The notes below the pieces were generated by a model. That model was not told the DNA's origin. It worked only from the letters and a program-made list of their open reading frames with translations, and ran no database searches. A program made the position numbers and the translations under genes. A DNA stretch of 64,000 nt, taken from Phytophthora sp. 'mugwort' (taxonomy: Eukaryota > Oomycota > Peronosporomycetes > Peronosporales > Peronosporaceae). Numbering within the stretch: position 1 is the first letter of the stretch; each line of letters starts with the position of its first letter. Positions 52,290 to 63,589 of the stretch are shown here, piece by piece. The stretch is taken from assembly GCA_033558025.1 (NCBI GenBank), contig JAUCEF010000005.1, positions 2,852,001 to 2,916,000 of the forward strand. The letters are read 5' to 3'.

Positions 52290-53992
52290 AATGGGTGGAT
52301 CAAAGCAATGACGGAAGAGCGACGCCCGGAAGAAACGGCGTGTGGGAGGTGATCCGTCCACCGCAGGGATTACACGTCCAAAATGCGAAATGGGTATTTA
52401 AGACTAAACGAGAAGCCGACGGCGTTGTTGAGCGCCTGAAAGCGAGACTCGTTGCCTGGGGAACGAGCAAAAGTTTGGAGTTAATTACGGGATTACGTTC
52501 GCTTCTGGCATCGAGATGTCCAGCGTGAAGCTGATCTGAGTGCTGGTGAGGAAGTGGCGAGTGCCTGCGAAACACGGAGTGGCATTATGCCTTTCCCGAC
52601 TTATGGACAATCTGGCCTCAAAGGTAGGTCCTTCGCAAGCGCGTTTAGGTGTACATGTATGATTTGTCGAGACACTGGTGCAGAATTAAATGTATTTACC
52701 TTTTTCCGTTCAATGAAGGTAGGGGAAGCAGGTCCTACGGATGACCTCCGATTTGGACTAGGGACCACCTTTTAAGGAATTTAAGACCGAATGACCACTA
52801 TTCGTCGGCAATTCGGACCTCCGAAAGAGCCACCAGCAGATCAGGGGTGAAATGCCCTATGCGTCAGATGAGAGTAAGAGTAAGTTTAGACGTAGGTACC
52901 TAGTCAGTTTGGGAGTTTTTTTTCTCGTAAGACCCCTCCTCCTACGTAGGACCCAAAAATAGAGGCGTTTTGGCAAAAGGACACAATACCGAATGCGCAC
53001 GTCAAGACGGATAAGGAGGCTGAATTGGACATTTTATCCGCGTGCCGCAAGGCATGGCGATTCCTGATGAGATCATGACGCGCCTGGGTGTGACGAGCGA
53101 GAGCGAACTCGACCTGGAATTAAAAAAGGCGCTTTATGGCCTGAAGCAAGCGGGCAGACTTTGGAGCAAGTGCTTCACCAAAAATATCGTGGGGATCGGA
53201 TTTGTGCAGAGTTTTGCTGACATGTGTATGCACTTCAGGAGGCGAGCAGATGTGCGTATAGTGGTGAGAGTGTACGTAGACGACATACTGATCACTGGGA
53301 CAACGGAGGAATAGTGGACACGTTCTTCAGGGAACTTGCATCACTCTCAGTGAAGGATCTAGGCTGAGCACATTAAGTTCCTCGGCATGCGCGTAAACTA
53401 TTACGATGACGATGGTTACGACCTAGACCAAGAGGTTACGATTATGGACAAGCCGAAGGAGCACGGAATGGAGCTAGCGCACAGAGTGCGCGCTCCAATT
53501 GGAGAAGAATGGAACGGGCAACTGGAACCCGCTGCCGACCTGGTTCCTACTGTCGGTAGCGACGGTACGATTATCTTGACGAAATTTTAGTCCTTGGTAG
53601 GAAGTTTGCTGTGGATTGCGAGGTGCCCACGACCGGACATTGCGGCCGCAGTACACAAGCCTCGAGACGAACACATAACCCGACTGTGGCTGATTGCAAA
53701 TTAGCCTAGCGAGTAATGAGGTACCTGGCAGGAACGAGGGTCTGCGACTGCGCGCCGAACGGGAGCGAGGCGAGCCGCTGAAAGGGATCGCATACAGTGA
53801 TGAAGATTTCGCTGCAGATAGGAAAGATCGCACGTCAGCGACTGGGAATTCCATCACTGTGGATGGAATGACAATGAGCTGGGTGTGGAAGATGCAGGGC
53901 GAGTGTCACTGTCAACCATGGATACCTAGTACACAGCGACATACTTCGTGGGTAGGAGCTGCTTGGTATTCGAGAGCTACCGGTGAGCTGGG
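52290..53992 (+). pseudogene. Copia reverse transcriptase and RNase H, 5' part
   Basis: RT begins NGVWEVIRPPQGLHVQNAKW and VFKTKREADGVVERLKARLV, is interrupted by about 410 bp, and resumes IPNAHVKTDKEAELDI, ELKKALYGLKQAGRLWSK and the intact catalytic box YVDDILITGT (about 53275-53304). Further on is SVKDLG and FLGMRVNYY. RNase H starts IAYSDEDFAADRKDRTSATG and reaches TSWVGAAWYSRATGEL at the Ty3 insertion. Stops and shifts throughout, but the YVDD box itself is unchanged. Confidence 0.78.
52576..52987. other. Unidentified insertion in the copia RT
   Basis: The RT phrase RVPAKHG is cut off at about 52575 and IPNAHVK resumes at about 52988. The roughly 410 bp between has no coding sense in the copia frame and contains AGGTAGGTCC near its start and CTACGTAGGACC near its end. 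Possibly a solo LTR or small non-autonomous element; borders are approximate. Confidence 0.45.
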
Positions 53993-54403
53993 TGTAACGA
54001 GATTACACGAAGGTAACACGAAGTGTAGCCGCGCTATGTGTCGCCTTGCAGCAAATAGTACTTGGACTAACAGGATTTCAGTACAAGGATTAACAGGATT
54101 TCAGTACGTGGCACAGGGCCACTCGATATGCATTTGACTAGGTTTAACTATGGTAGATAGTTATAGCCATACATTTACATCACAGGCGGCTTTGCCGCAG
54201 ATAAGAAAACAAATAACAGTTCAGTTTATCATCAAAAAGAGTATTGCCTAGGTTTAGGAATACTACCTCTTTGAGTATCTAGTGGTCTAGCTAGAGCGAT
54301 AACTAAGCCTCTGTGGAGACCTTAGGGGTTAGGATAACCACAGCTAAGACTCGGGGAGTCATACATCTTCCTCTGACGCACTACGCTACGCAGCCCCGCT
54401 GCA
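53993..54403 (+). repeat. 5' LTR of Ty3 copy 2 (mosaic)
   Basis: 411 bp. The first 190 bp share variants with the 3' LTR of the same copy (CACGAAGTGTAGCCGCGCTA, GGATTAACAGG, GGCACAGGG), and the remainder is like the LTRs of copy 1. It also has a short internal duplication (AACAGGATTTCAGTACA, then AACAGGATTTCAGTACG). Followed by the primer site at 54406. Confidence 0.9.
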
Positions 54404-54455
54404 CCTGGTAGCACTTGAGGTCAATCCCGCACCTGAGTCTTAGTACTATTCCTCG

Positions 54456-55486
54456 GTGAGGACAGCGTTTTCTAACCTGTCCCAGGGCCAGCAAGACGCG
54501 CTGAAAAAGCTTATGTCTTTGCTCGGCCCTGGGGGGCATAACGCATCTTGCTTCGCAAGGACCGGACGTGGTGAACGCGCGTCTGGAGGCGTTCTCAAGC
54601 TACGACAAAGCTCTGTTGGAGCACCTCCAGCAAAGGATTTCTGCGTCTGCAACAACGACGGCGTCAACCGCAGCGCAGGATGGGCCCTCCCGCCCTAAAC
54701 CGCTCATCATGAGCTTGAGGACTTTCGAAGGAAAGGAGGGGGAGAACCTCATGTTGTGGACCCGTGATATCGAAATGGCGATGGGATCGGCCATGCTCCG
54801 TACTGAGCAATAGCGCGTGGCGCTAGCGATCTCGAAGCTCGGTGGCCGAGCACGAGAATGGGCACTCACGTGCGGCACGTCTGTGACGCGGCCACCCCGA
54901 GCTGGGAAGAGCTGAAACCCAGCTTTCGCAAGTATCTAATCAGGCGTATCGCGTGAGGTCACGCTTTTTAGTACCCACCAGGGTAAGAAGGGCTTGGTGG
55001 ACTTCGTCCAGGAGTTGCGAACTCTGATCGCCGGCATGACGGCTTCTGCCAGAAGCAGTGACTGTGACAGTCTTTATGGAGGGCCTCCGTACCGATGTGG
55101 CCAGGACGGAAGTCTTCCGCACTCACCCTTCCTCTTTTGAAGAGGCCGTGAACGTGGCGTTGAACGCCGAGTTCAAATTCAAGTCGTCTCGACTTGGCTG
55201 GGGCGTTGCCAACGCTACTCCGTCCGACGGACCGGTCGCTGTGGACCTCAGCTACGCTGAAGATGAGGAAGCTGAGCTTCACGCTGCCGAGCAGCGTATG
55301 GGTGCTCGTCGGTGCTTCATCTGCCGAAGTACCACCCATTTGAGGGCAACCCGCCCGTCACACAGGTCGCATCAAGCTCCTACGAGCCTTCGCTCTGCAT
55401 CGAGCCAAGCCATCGGCTCGTCGCGGGAAACGGCGACACTCAGTAGGCGCGGGGCGTCCTGCTGGGGAAGAACTGAGTTCTGTTGA
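54456..55486 (+). pseudogene. gag remnant of Ty3 copy 2
   Basis: Same as in copy 1: in-frame TAG after AMLRTEQ, same frame changes, same damaged knuckle CFICRSTTHLRA. One extra G in the GGGG run near 54532 breaks the frame additionally. Confidence 0.75.
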
Positions 55487-55567
55487 GCCTCATGGCGGTG
55501 GAGGGCAACAGGCCCAGCCCCGGAGAGAGCCGTACTCTCTATCACGGAACGTGTATGCAAGCCGGGC

Positions 55568-55945
55568 TTGCTCGTCGTTGAGGCGACGGTGAAGGGCTTA
55601 GAAAAGCCATGGATCATCTTGATCGATTCCGGAGCGTCGGGCAACTACACTCGACTCTCCGCGATGGAAGGAAGTCAGCAGTACGCTGAGGCGCTCGGAG
55701 AGCGCAGGGGTGGCTTTGTCACTGTCCGCCTAGCGACCAGGACCCGCGTCACGGTACCCAAGGTTCCTGTGAACATGGGCGTGAAGTTTCTCGACTTCGA
55801 TAGCGTGGAACGCTGTTCTGGTCGTAGACCTGGATTCGAGGTACGACCTCATCTTGGGCATGGCATGGCTGGAACGCCATGAGCCATGGATTGATTGGAG
55901 GTCGAAGGCCTTGGGCGCAACGCGCTTTACTCCTGGTGGAGCTTA
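55568..55945 (+). pseudogene. Aspartic protease region of Ty3 copy 2
   Basis: IILIDSGASGNY present, with the same downstream frameshift as in copy 1. Confidence 0.75.
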
Positions 55946-56739
55946 GGTGAGTCATGAACCCACCTCTACTAGGAAGCAAAAGAGCTTTTGGCGCGGGCAC
56001 TGGACCGAGTCGGTCAACATGCTGGACGTCGGAGTATCCGAACTCGTAGACATTGAAGGTGTCGAGGACAAAAAGAGTCCCGAGCAGAGCTCGTGGACTG
56101 TGACTGGAGCGGCAGCAAACCCGCTGGGCGACACAGGTGACATGTGTCACGACGACGACACTCGTCATTATGATGGTATGTCGTTACACGCCATGCGTGG
56201 CCGGCAGTATGCCGGGGCATCATGGCCGCGGGCCTCAGGATGCAAGTGGAGCAGCAGGCAATCCGCTGGGTGACCGACGTCATGGTGACATTGGTCACGA
56301 CAGTGACACTCATCATGACGACGAGTTATCGCTACACGCCATGCGTGGTGTGGCCGGCCGTCGGCCGGGCCATCAAGGCCGAGGGCCCACTGATGGAGGT
56401 GACGTGGCACGGATTCCACGGGGTGGAGACTGCGAGCGTCGCAGCTCTGCGACGGTTGTCGGTCAAGACAAACCAATTCGGGTGAAAAGCACACGGTGCA
56501 AGCACCTGGAGCCGCAGCTGATGTGACTGTTAGGACCTCCCCGAGGCAAACAGCCTCAGCAGGGAGAAGGCTACGACGCCAAGCGTCAGCCATGAGACGC
56601 AGAGCGTCTGATGCGTCTAGCATGACGAGTGAAGAGACTCCTGGTGATAGCGAGCAGCTATATACACTCGTCAAGGGAGTGACAGGGGAAGTCGATGTCG
56701 ACATCAGTCTAGAGACTGTGCCCCACTGGGGGCGCTCTG

Positions 56740-58540
56740 TTGAAGCTGGACGAGATGTCCATGGCCGAGTCCGGCGACGCCTTGAAGGCCGGCGAGTTAT
56801 CCGAGTTGGTCATTCTACGACCTGAAGAGGAGTTAAACCCGTCGTCGCTTTTGGATAAAGCAGTCCTTGAGGACACCAAGAAGGCACTGAATGCGCGGGC
56901 AGGATCCTCGATCCTCAAGGACCCCTCGGATCCGTACTACCCTTTGGTGAAGGAATATCAAGACGTGGTCTCGAGGGAACCTCCCACAAGGCTACCTCCG
57001 GATCGAAGTGTAGGTCATGAGATTGACTTGGTTCCGGGAGCCAAATACTGCGTAACAAGGCAGTGGCCTTTGCCATGAGAACAGTATGACGTCATTGACG
57101 CGTTCTTCCGTGCTAAGCATGAGGCGGATGTGGTGCGCGAGCGCAAGTCTCCGCACTCAGTGCCTACGTTCTGTTTCAGAAAGCCGAATGGCAAGTGGCG
57201 AATCGTTCATGCTTTTAATAAGCGCAACGCGGCCACCATTCCGGCGCAAACGCCTATTCTTAGGAAGGACATTCTCCAGAACAACATGACGGGGTGTACG
57301 GTATACAGTGCCTCGACTTGGTCGATTGATACTATCAATTTCTCATGCGAGCAAGCGATATTCCGCTTACTGTGGTCTGCACCCCGAGCGGTATGCTCTG
57401 GGAGTCTCTAGTAATACCCCAAGGGCTGTCAAACGCGCCTGCGACGTTCAACCGTCTTGTGACGCAAGTGTTAAGGCCCCACAGGGCGTATGCTCAAACA
57501 TACTTCGGCGATATATTCGTCCACAGTCGTGCGGAGCACGGAAAAACTGATGTGGAGAACCACGTGAGCACTGAGCACCTGCGAGCGGTGCTCGAGTGCA
57601 TGCGCACACCCAAGTTGTATGCCAACATTGGCAAGTATGTCTTTGGACCGAAGAGATTCCTGTTCTGGGATGCTTCATTGGGAAGCGAAGCCTTCGAGCG
57701 GATCACGCTAAGGTCAAGACCATTGTAGATTGGCCGATTTCAAAGAACCAGAAAGACTTACGGAAGTGGCTTGACCTGGCCACTTACTTGCACAAGTACA
57801 ACAAGAACTATTGCTGAGGTGGCAAGGCCACTGCCCAATCTCCTTAAGAAGGATATGGACTGGTGTTAGGAAAGCGGACATCAAACGGCTTTTAAAGCCA
57901 TTAAGGAGAGTCTCCTTCAGGCCCCGATCCTGGCCCTGCCAGACCCCGATCGTTCTTTCAGTGTCGTCTGTGACGCGTCGGACTTTGCCATCGGCAGTGC
58001 TTTGTTGCAAGCAGACGATGAAGGGCATGAACGCGTGATCGAGTTTGAATCTCGCCAGCTTAAGGCTGCTGAGAAGATCTATCCAGTTCATGACAAAGAG
58101 CTACTTGCGATGAAGTATGCGCTCGTCAAATTCAGGGTTCACCTGCTCGGCTCCAAACCGTTTGTGATCTACACTGATCATGCATCGCTACGCACTGCGA
58201 CGCAGTCGCCTCATCTCTTTCAGAGAATGGCCCGTTGGCTCTCTTCTTTGCGGAGTACAACTTCGAGGTGAAGAACAAGCCTGGCAGGCAGAACGCCTTG
58301 GCCGATGCGTTATCACACAGACCAGACTATGAGATCGCTCACGTCACGACGGTGACTTCGTCTGTGACAGAATTGATCCGCGCGGCGTACGCGCATGACG
58401 AACCCTGCGTAGATCTGCTACATGCGCTAGGAAACGCGGAGTTTGCTAACTCAGACATTAAGCTGTCAGCGTGGTTGCGCGCGAGGCTATATCGATACAC
58501 TCTCGATGATGGCCTATTGTACTACGGTAATGGTCCATAA
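56740..58540 (+). pseudogene. Reverse transcriptase and RNase H region of Ty3 copy 2
   Basis: Same lesions as copy 1: TGA after QWPLP, frameshifts, YFGD in place of YxDD. RNase H differs by one visible residue (LADALSHRPDYE against LADALSRRPDYE). Confidence 0.88.
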
Positions 58541-58554
58541 GACACCCCACGTGT

Positions 58555-59486
58555 CGTGGTTCCTCACGAAGAGGATCTCAAGTACCGTATTCTCTTTGAG
58601 GCAAATGATACCCCACGTGGTGGGTCATCTCGGCCGAGAAAAGACCTACAGCTCGGTGAGCTCCCACTACTGGCGGCCGAAGCTTTACAATTAGGTCAGT
58701 ACGTATGTACGCACGTGTGAGACATGTCAACGGGTTAAGCCCTCGCCACACTCGACTGCGCCGTTGGCCAGCTTGCCTGTACCCACGGGGTGTTGGCAAT
58801 CTATGAGTATAAACTTTGTGTTCGGCCTGCCACAGGATGCGGCGGGCAACACGGGCATCGTGGTCTGTGTGGACCGATTGAGCAAGATGACTCATTTAGC
58901 GGCGGTGACGGACTCCATCGATGGAGAAGGAACAGCCACGCTGTTCATGGATCGTGTCTTCGACAGCATGATCTGCCAGAGACAAATTGTCTCGGATCGA
59001 GATCCCCGTTTCACGGGTAAATTCTGGGCGTTGGTCTTTAAGGTGCTCGGCACCGACTCGACATGTCCACAGCGGACCATCTGCAGACCGATGGTCAGAC
59101 GGAACGCGTGAATCGCGTTGTTGAAGCCATGCTTCAGAGTGTCTGTGCGGGCAGACCCAAGCAATGGAGCGCCATGCCCCCCCCTAGTTGAGTTTGCATT
59201 GAACAATGCGGTGCAGGCTTCGACAGGCTTCGCCCTGCTCTACTTGAACGGCCTCACACGCCCTCGCGTCCCGCTGACGCCACCACTCCATGGTTCTGGG
59301 CTTAGTGGGGGAGGGATAACCGATGGGCTAGCTGGGCTAGTTGGTATCAGCCCAGCTACACTTCGCAAGCAACTTGACACGTTCGTGTCTACGCGTTTGA
59401 GTGTCTTACGACAAGTACACGATGCGATAGCTGAGAGACAAGACGTTCAGGCGAGCGAATGGTCCAGCGCTTTAAGGCGACGATAA
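58555..59486 (+). pseudogene. Integrase region of Ty3 copy 2
   Basis: Shares with copy 1 the Asn in SINFVFGLP in place of the catalytic Asp and the same stops. A chromodomain-like segment follows at about 59700-59850 with a GTG tract of different structure. Confidence 0.82.
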
Positions 59487-60124
59487 GAGGACTACTCCAG
59501 AGCTCCAGGCGGTTGTCAAACGAAGCAGGAGACTGCAATCAGTCGATCCGATGATGCACGGCATCGATCTCGTTAGCGAGACGGTCACGGCGACTCGTCG
59601 CCACTGCAGCGAAACCTGAAGGGCCTTCACCCGGTCCTGGACCGCTTGCAATTCGCTACGCGTCGGAACGCGAGGATCCAGCCGGTCAGAGATCGCCGCC
59701 GTTGCTCGATGAGAAGGGAAATTCCCACTACCAAGTGGAGCGCTTAGTGGCGCGGCATCGTCGCCAGGGTCGTACAAAATATCTTGTGAAGTGGTGGTGT
59801 GTGGTGGTGATAGGGGTCGTATCCTCACTCGCAGAACTCATGGGGTAGACGGCTCCCCTCCGGCAAGATTGCCCTGACGTCGTGGACACTTTAGGTCGAC
59901 GCGATCAGCAGCGTCCCGATGGCCAGCGACCGACAAGTCCGTCGCTTCGCGCTTCCAGGCAATAGCCGCTTGGGAGCCAAGGCCAGCAGCAGAGCCGTCG
60001 CTTTGGCCTTGGAGAGGGGCGGCCTCACGTGCGTGAGAGCCGCTGGCGGTGGCAGCAGGAGCACCGAGTACGAGAGAGCCGTGGGTGCGAGGACGGTAGG
60101 CAGGGGGCAACTGGCGCTTCGCCT

Positions 60125-60890
60125 TCAGTTCGCGAACTCGAAACGGAGTCTACGTTCGACTCGAACATCAGTTTCACGGATTCTAACCCGGAGGGTATCA
60201 ATGGAATAGAGCGTGCGGGCTCCTTCGACCCAGCTCTGGAGCTGATCCTCGTCTTCCAAAGACGTCTCTCTTGACAGGAGCACCACTGGATAAGTCAGCA
60301 TCGGTGGGACCGAGCCGTGCCGAGCTTGCACTTGAAGGCGCTCACGATGCTCGCGCTGAGTAGTCACTTGAGGAGTCAAGTATCTCTTTCGGAGAGACTC
60401 CCGCGCGGCGAGCTCGTCGTGCGTAGCGGCCGCCGGCCCAATCGCATACGTGTTAAGCAATTCCGATGCTGCTCGGCGAGCCACTTCGCTGGGATCGCGA
60501 GGTCTCAAAACCGTAGTCACGACGTGACGGGGTAAGCAATGGCCGAGCCATAGGCCGCCTCGAACGGGGGAGCTGCGGATCAGCCGCGAGCTATTCCTCT
60601 TGGACTTCGTCCAAAGGATTGGTGACGACACCAGAAACCCTGGGATCATCGATTGTTCCCCGCGAAGGCAGCGGAGGCGCATTGCGCAGGGCTCGTGGAG
60701 TTGAGAGCTCGAAGGGATTTCGAGCGCCAGGTGGCGGGGCGGGCTCGGTGAGCGGACAGAGCTACCGCCGGTCACGGACTCGGTGTAGTCGTTCCTCGAG
60801 GTCGTCGAAGAGGGTGTCTCGCGCAAAGCGCACGGGGGCACTGCTCCATCGGCTTCGCTGCCGCCACACATGTTCTTCTGACAATGTAGA
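60125..60890 (-). other. Antisense ORF between integrase and 3' LTR, Ty3 copy 2
   Basis: On the minus strand a frame runs open from 61192, just inside the 3' LTR, to 60125 (355 codons). The part from about 60500 to 60125 (RDPSEVARRAASELLNTYAI to VERRLRFEFAN) matches copy 1 residue for residue with few changes. From about 60650 upward the two copies are diverged, and the homologous start region lies near 60890; the longer reach of this frame may be accidental. Confidence 0.5.
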
Positions 60891-61206
60891 CGCTTATGCG
60901 CTGAGCGATACTCAAACACCAAGAGCCTCGCGGCTACTGATGGCGCGTGGTCAGAGGCCTCTCCCGGACGGGACGACGGAGGTGACGAAGGTGTCGTGAA
61001 CACAGATGGGCTTAGCACGCGGCAAGAGCTGTTGTCGCAAGGCAAACGAGCGAGGTCAAAAGTCCAGTTGGCTATGGGCATCCGAGTGCGGACACTCGAT
61101 GCGAAACGGACAGCAAGCGTTTTTTTGGAACGGAAGGTCCCTGCCTTTTGAGTTGATGCAATCAGACCCTCATGGATACAGTGTGTCCACAATTTAGACG
61201 GGAGAG

Positions 61207-61584
61207 TGTAACGGGGTTACACGAAGGTAGCACGAAGTGTAGCCGCGCTATGTGTCGCTTTGCATCAAGTGGTACTTGGTACCACTTGGATTAACAGGAT
61301 TTCAGTACGTGACACAGGGCCACTCGATACGCATTTGACTAGGTTTAACTATAGTAAATGGTTATAGTCATACTTTTACATCACAGGCGGCTTTGCCGCA
61401 GATAAACAAACAAATAACCGTTCAGTTTAGCTTCAAAGAGAGTATCGTCCTAGGTTTAGGAATACTGACTATTTGGGTCTCTAGTGGTATAACGACTGAG
61501 GGATATAAGCCTCTGAGGAGACCTTAAGGGTTAGGAGAGCCATACATCTTCTTCTGACACACTACGCTACGCAGCCCCGCTGCA
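61207..61584 (+). repeat. 3' LTR of Ty3 copy 2
   Basis: 378 bp from TGTAACGGGGTTACACGAAG to CCCCGCTGCA, followed by CTGGG. It differs at many positions and by several indels from the other three LTRs. Confidence 0.9.
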
Positions 61585-61586
61585 CT

Positions 61587-61834
61587 GGGAGTGGCGTGTC
61601 TGTAGCCAGTGGATTGATAACCAAGCTGCTTTGAAGCAACTGGAGGGAGAGAGGGCGACTTCCAAGGCGAAGCACATTGTTGTGCGCATCAACTTTGTCA
61701 TCGACGTTACGAAGCGTGGAGTATTGAAGCCACTCTGCTGTGAGAGTGATCATATGCCAGCGAATGTGCTCAAGAAGGTACTTGCATCCCAGAGACTGGT
61801 TGAGTTACGAGAGCTCGTTGGACTGCACTGGTAA
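61587..61834 (+). pseudogene. Copia RNase H, 3' end (after Ty3 insertion)
   Basis: The frame reads QWIDNQAALKQLEGERATSK, AKHIVVRINFVIDVTKRGV, then VLKKVLASQRLVELRELVGL: the normal C-terminus of copia RNase H (DNQAA...K...AKHIDVR). This continues the reading broken at 53992 and proves the nesting. It stops 40 nt before the 3' LTR. Confidence 0.85.
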
Positions 61835-61874
61835 AAAGGTAGCGTGAATGGTAGCGCTGTTCGATAAGGAGGAG

Positions 61875-62097
61875 TATTAAAAAGGGGACCGACCCTGAAT
61901 TAAGCGCTTGATGCGTGTGCGCCGTGCAGATCCTCGGGAGGTCCGTCTCTCGCTGATGATGAGTGTGCGGCTGGGAGAGCTGATGTGAGTGTGGGTGCAG
62001 AATGGTAAACAAAGACTAAGATAAATCTCACTCTCTCTTTTTGCATTGTTAACCGCAAGTGCGAGATTAAACGTGGTCCAAGGATCGACATTCAACG
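61875..62097 (+). repeat. 3' LTR of the copia element
   Basis: About 223 bp, homologous to 49037-49246. Start TATTAAAAAGG (TG lost by mutation), end TTCAACG (CA lost), followed by the target duplication CTTGC. Confidence 0.75.
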
Positions 62098-62102
62098 CTT
62101 GC

Positions 62103-62834
62103 ATCTTGAACACAGCTGTATATGATTGATTGTCTTTGAAACCGCCGTTGTTGACGGCAACGCCACGAATACATCTCCGGCCTTGTCGCATTCGTGCGAC
62201 GAAAACTAAGCTGTGGCGCTCAATTGGAGGGATACATTAGCCTGGCAAGTTGGCTGGCTTGTAGGAGTTATGTCGACGGCAGATTGGCATCAACGTTGGA
62301 TTGACTGGCTGTTTAGAGATCTCAAACTATGTCTAAGATAGCCGTGTATCCTTGTTTGTCAACCTTCACAAATCGCGCCCTATTTAGAATAGCCACTTAT
62401 GATATGTCCTTCTGTTTGACTAGAGCACTATGGATGAATATCCTCACCGTTCCGACAGTACTTAAGCGGGACTAATACAAGCTTTAACCCCCCCATTCAC
62501 CGTACATAATTGACACTTACTGTTTTTGAGCTCCATGTATATTGAGTATACATGCCTGGCTGCGTTCATCTCTGTTAGATATTGTATTTGGAAGGATAAG
62601 GGTGGGAATTTCCTATTTATAACTCGTTTAATATGGAGATTTACATGTGGGGCGGGTATGTGAGCTCTATTTGACAAGAATGTAGAACGAGACATGTATA
62701 CTCATTAGACATTTTGCTGCACCTTTTATTGGAGTCGGTGCGACATCAGGAATCCGCTTCGAGGAGCGGTGACACAGAGAGTAGAATCGAAACGGAATGG
62801 ATTATCTTTGACACGCAACAACCTAACGTTGTCC
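62103..62834. other. Intergenic, nothing recognised
   Basis: No supported gene. The left part is the flank of the copia insertion; 62400-62720 is AT-rich. Confidence 0.4.
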
Positions 62835-63110
62835 TTACTCGTTCGCACTCTCCGCTTCTTTGTCGCCTTCGTCTGCGTCGTCTTCCTTGCGCTTTCCGCC
62901 CGGAGCGCGCGTCGCCTGGTACTCCAGCGGGATGTTCCTCCCACAACTCCAGTCTTCGTGGTAGACCTGAAGGCAACAATACGCAGCCGGGTTCAGCTGC
63001 ACAACTTGCACGCCCGCTGGTAGCGCTTGTTCACCCCGTTGCTGTCTTGTGAAAGTCTGGGTTTTTCAGCGGGACGTGCCCGTCTTCATACCGGGCACGC
63101 CGCGGTCGTG
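62835..63110 (-). pseudogene. 3' end of an unrecognised gene, frame broken
   Basis: On the minus strand a frame ends at TAA 62835-62837 with a charged tail (APGGKRKEDDADEGDKEAES) after VVQLNPAAYCCLQVYHEDWS and CGRNIPLEYQATR. The upstream phrase GHVPLKNPDFHKTATG (about 63090-63050) is in another frame. Codon quality suggests it was once coding; family not recognised. Confidence 0.35.
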
Positions 63111-63589
63111 GGGAGTGCGCTGTCGCCGGTACAATATTGTCATGTACAGTATCAGTCGTAGGTTGTTATATTAGCATAAGGAATTAAAACTATAGCAAAG
63201 AGAACATATCTTGGCGGCCGCCTGGAACTCAGCGGCGCGCTGTTGTAGAAGCGATAAATCCCAACTACGTGGTACTCCCGTCGGCGCCTGGGGATGGCCG
63301 GACCGCGTTGCACAGGGCGACAGAGGGGATCGACTTGGCGTCAACTCTCTGCGATCCCTGTCCCAGGTGCAGCTTTACTCCACAGTATACATCAAGCCTG
63401 AATGTTACACAGCATACATGCTTCGAATGAAAAAAATATTTCCCACGTATGTCGAGTATATATGCTAGACTTAGCCAAAACAAGTGACGGGCCTAATGTC
63501 ATTTTTTTTTATCTGCATGTCGTCAGCAGGTGCGGTATCCTCTTACGAGACCACCACCGCCGCGAGGAGCAGCCTTACGCTGTCGCCCA
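63111..63589. other. Intergenic, nothing recognised
   Basis: A T9-rich run lies near 63500. No domain or repeat boundary was found in either strand. Confidence 0.35.

Larger units (their letters stand above)
53993..61584 (+). mobile_element. Ty3/gypsy chromovirus-like LTR retrotransposon, copy 2 (defective, nested in copia)
   Basis: 7592 bp with LTRs of 411 and 378 bp and a perfect target duplication CTGGG (53988-53992 and 61585-61589). Its interior matches copy 1 almost base for base from about 54190 to 60650, including every stop and frameshift noted there; the last 0.55 kb and the 3' LTR are clearly different. The separate target duplications show that the two copies inserted independently. 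Confidence 0.93.
49037..62097 (+). mobile_element. Ty1/copia retrotransposon, split by Ty3 copy 2
   Basis: Ends are a 210-bp 5' LTR (49037-49246) and a 223-bp 3' LTR (61875-62097), related but clearly diverged, flanked by the target duplication CTTGC (49032-49036 and 62098-62102). Order gag, protease, integrase, reverse transcriptase, RNase H is that of copia. The Ty3 element 53993-61584 sits in the RNase H region; copia sequence resumes at about 61590. Without it the element would be about 5.5 kb. All genes are degraded and another insert interrupts the RT. Confidence 0.85.

Noticed and set aside
56168..56704. 178-codon minus frame in Ty3 copy 2 (and 16378-16749 in copy 1)
   Set aside because: It falls on the tandem repeat between protease and RT and is broken differently in copy 1, unlike the antisense ORF near the 3' LTR.
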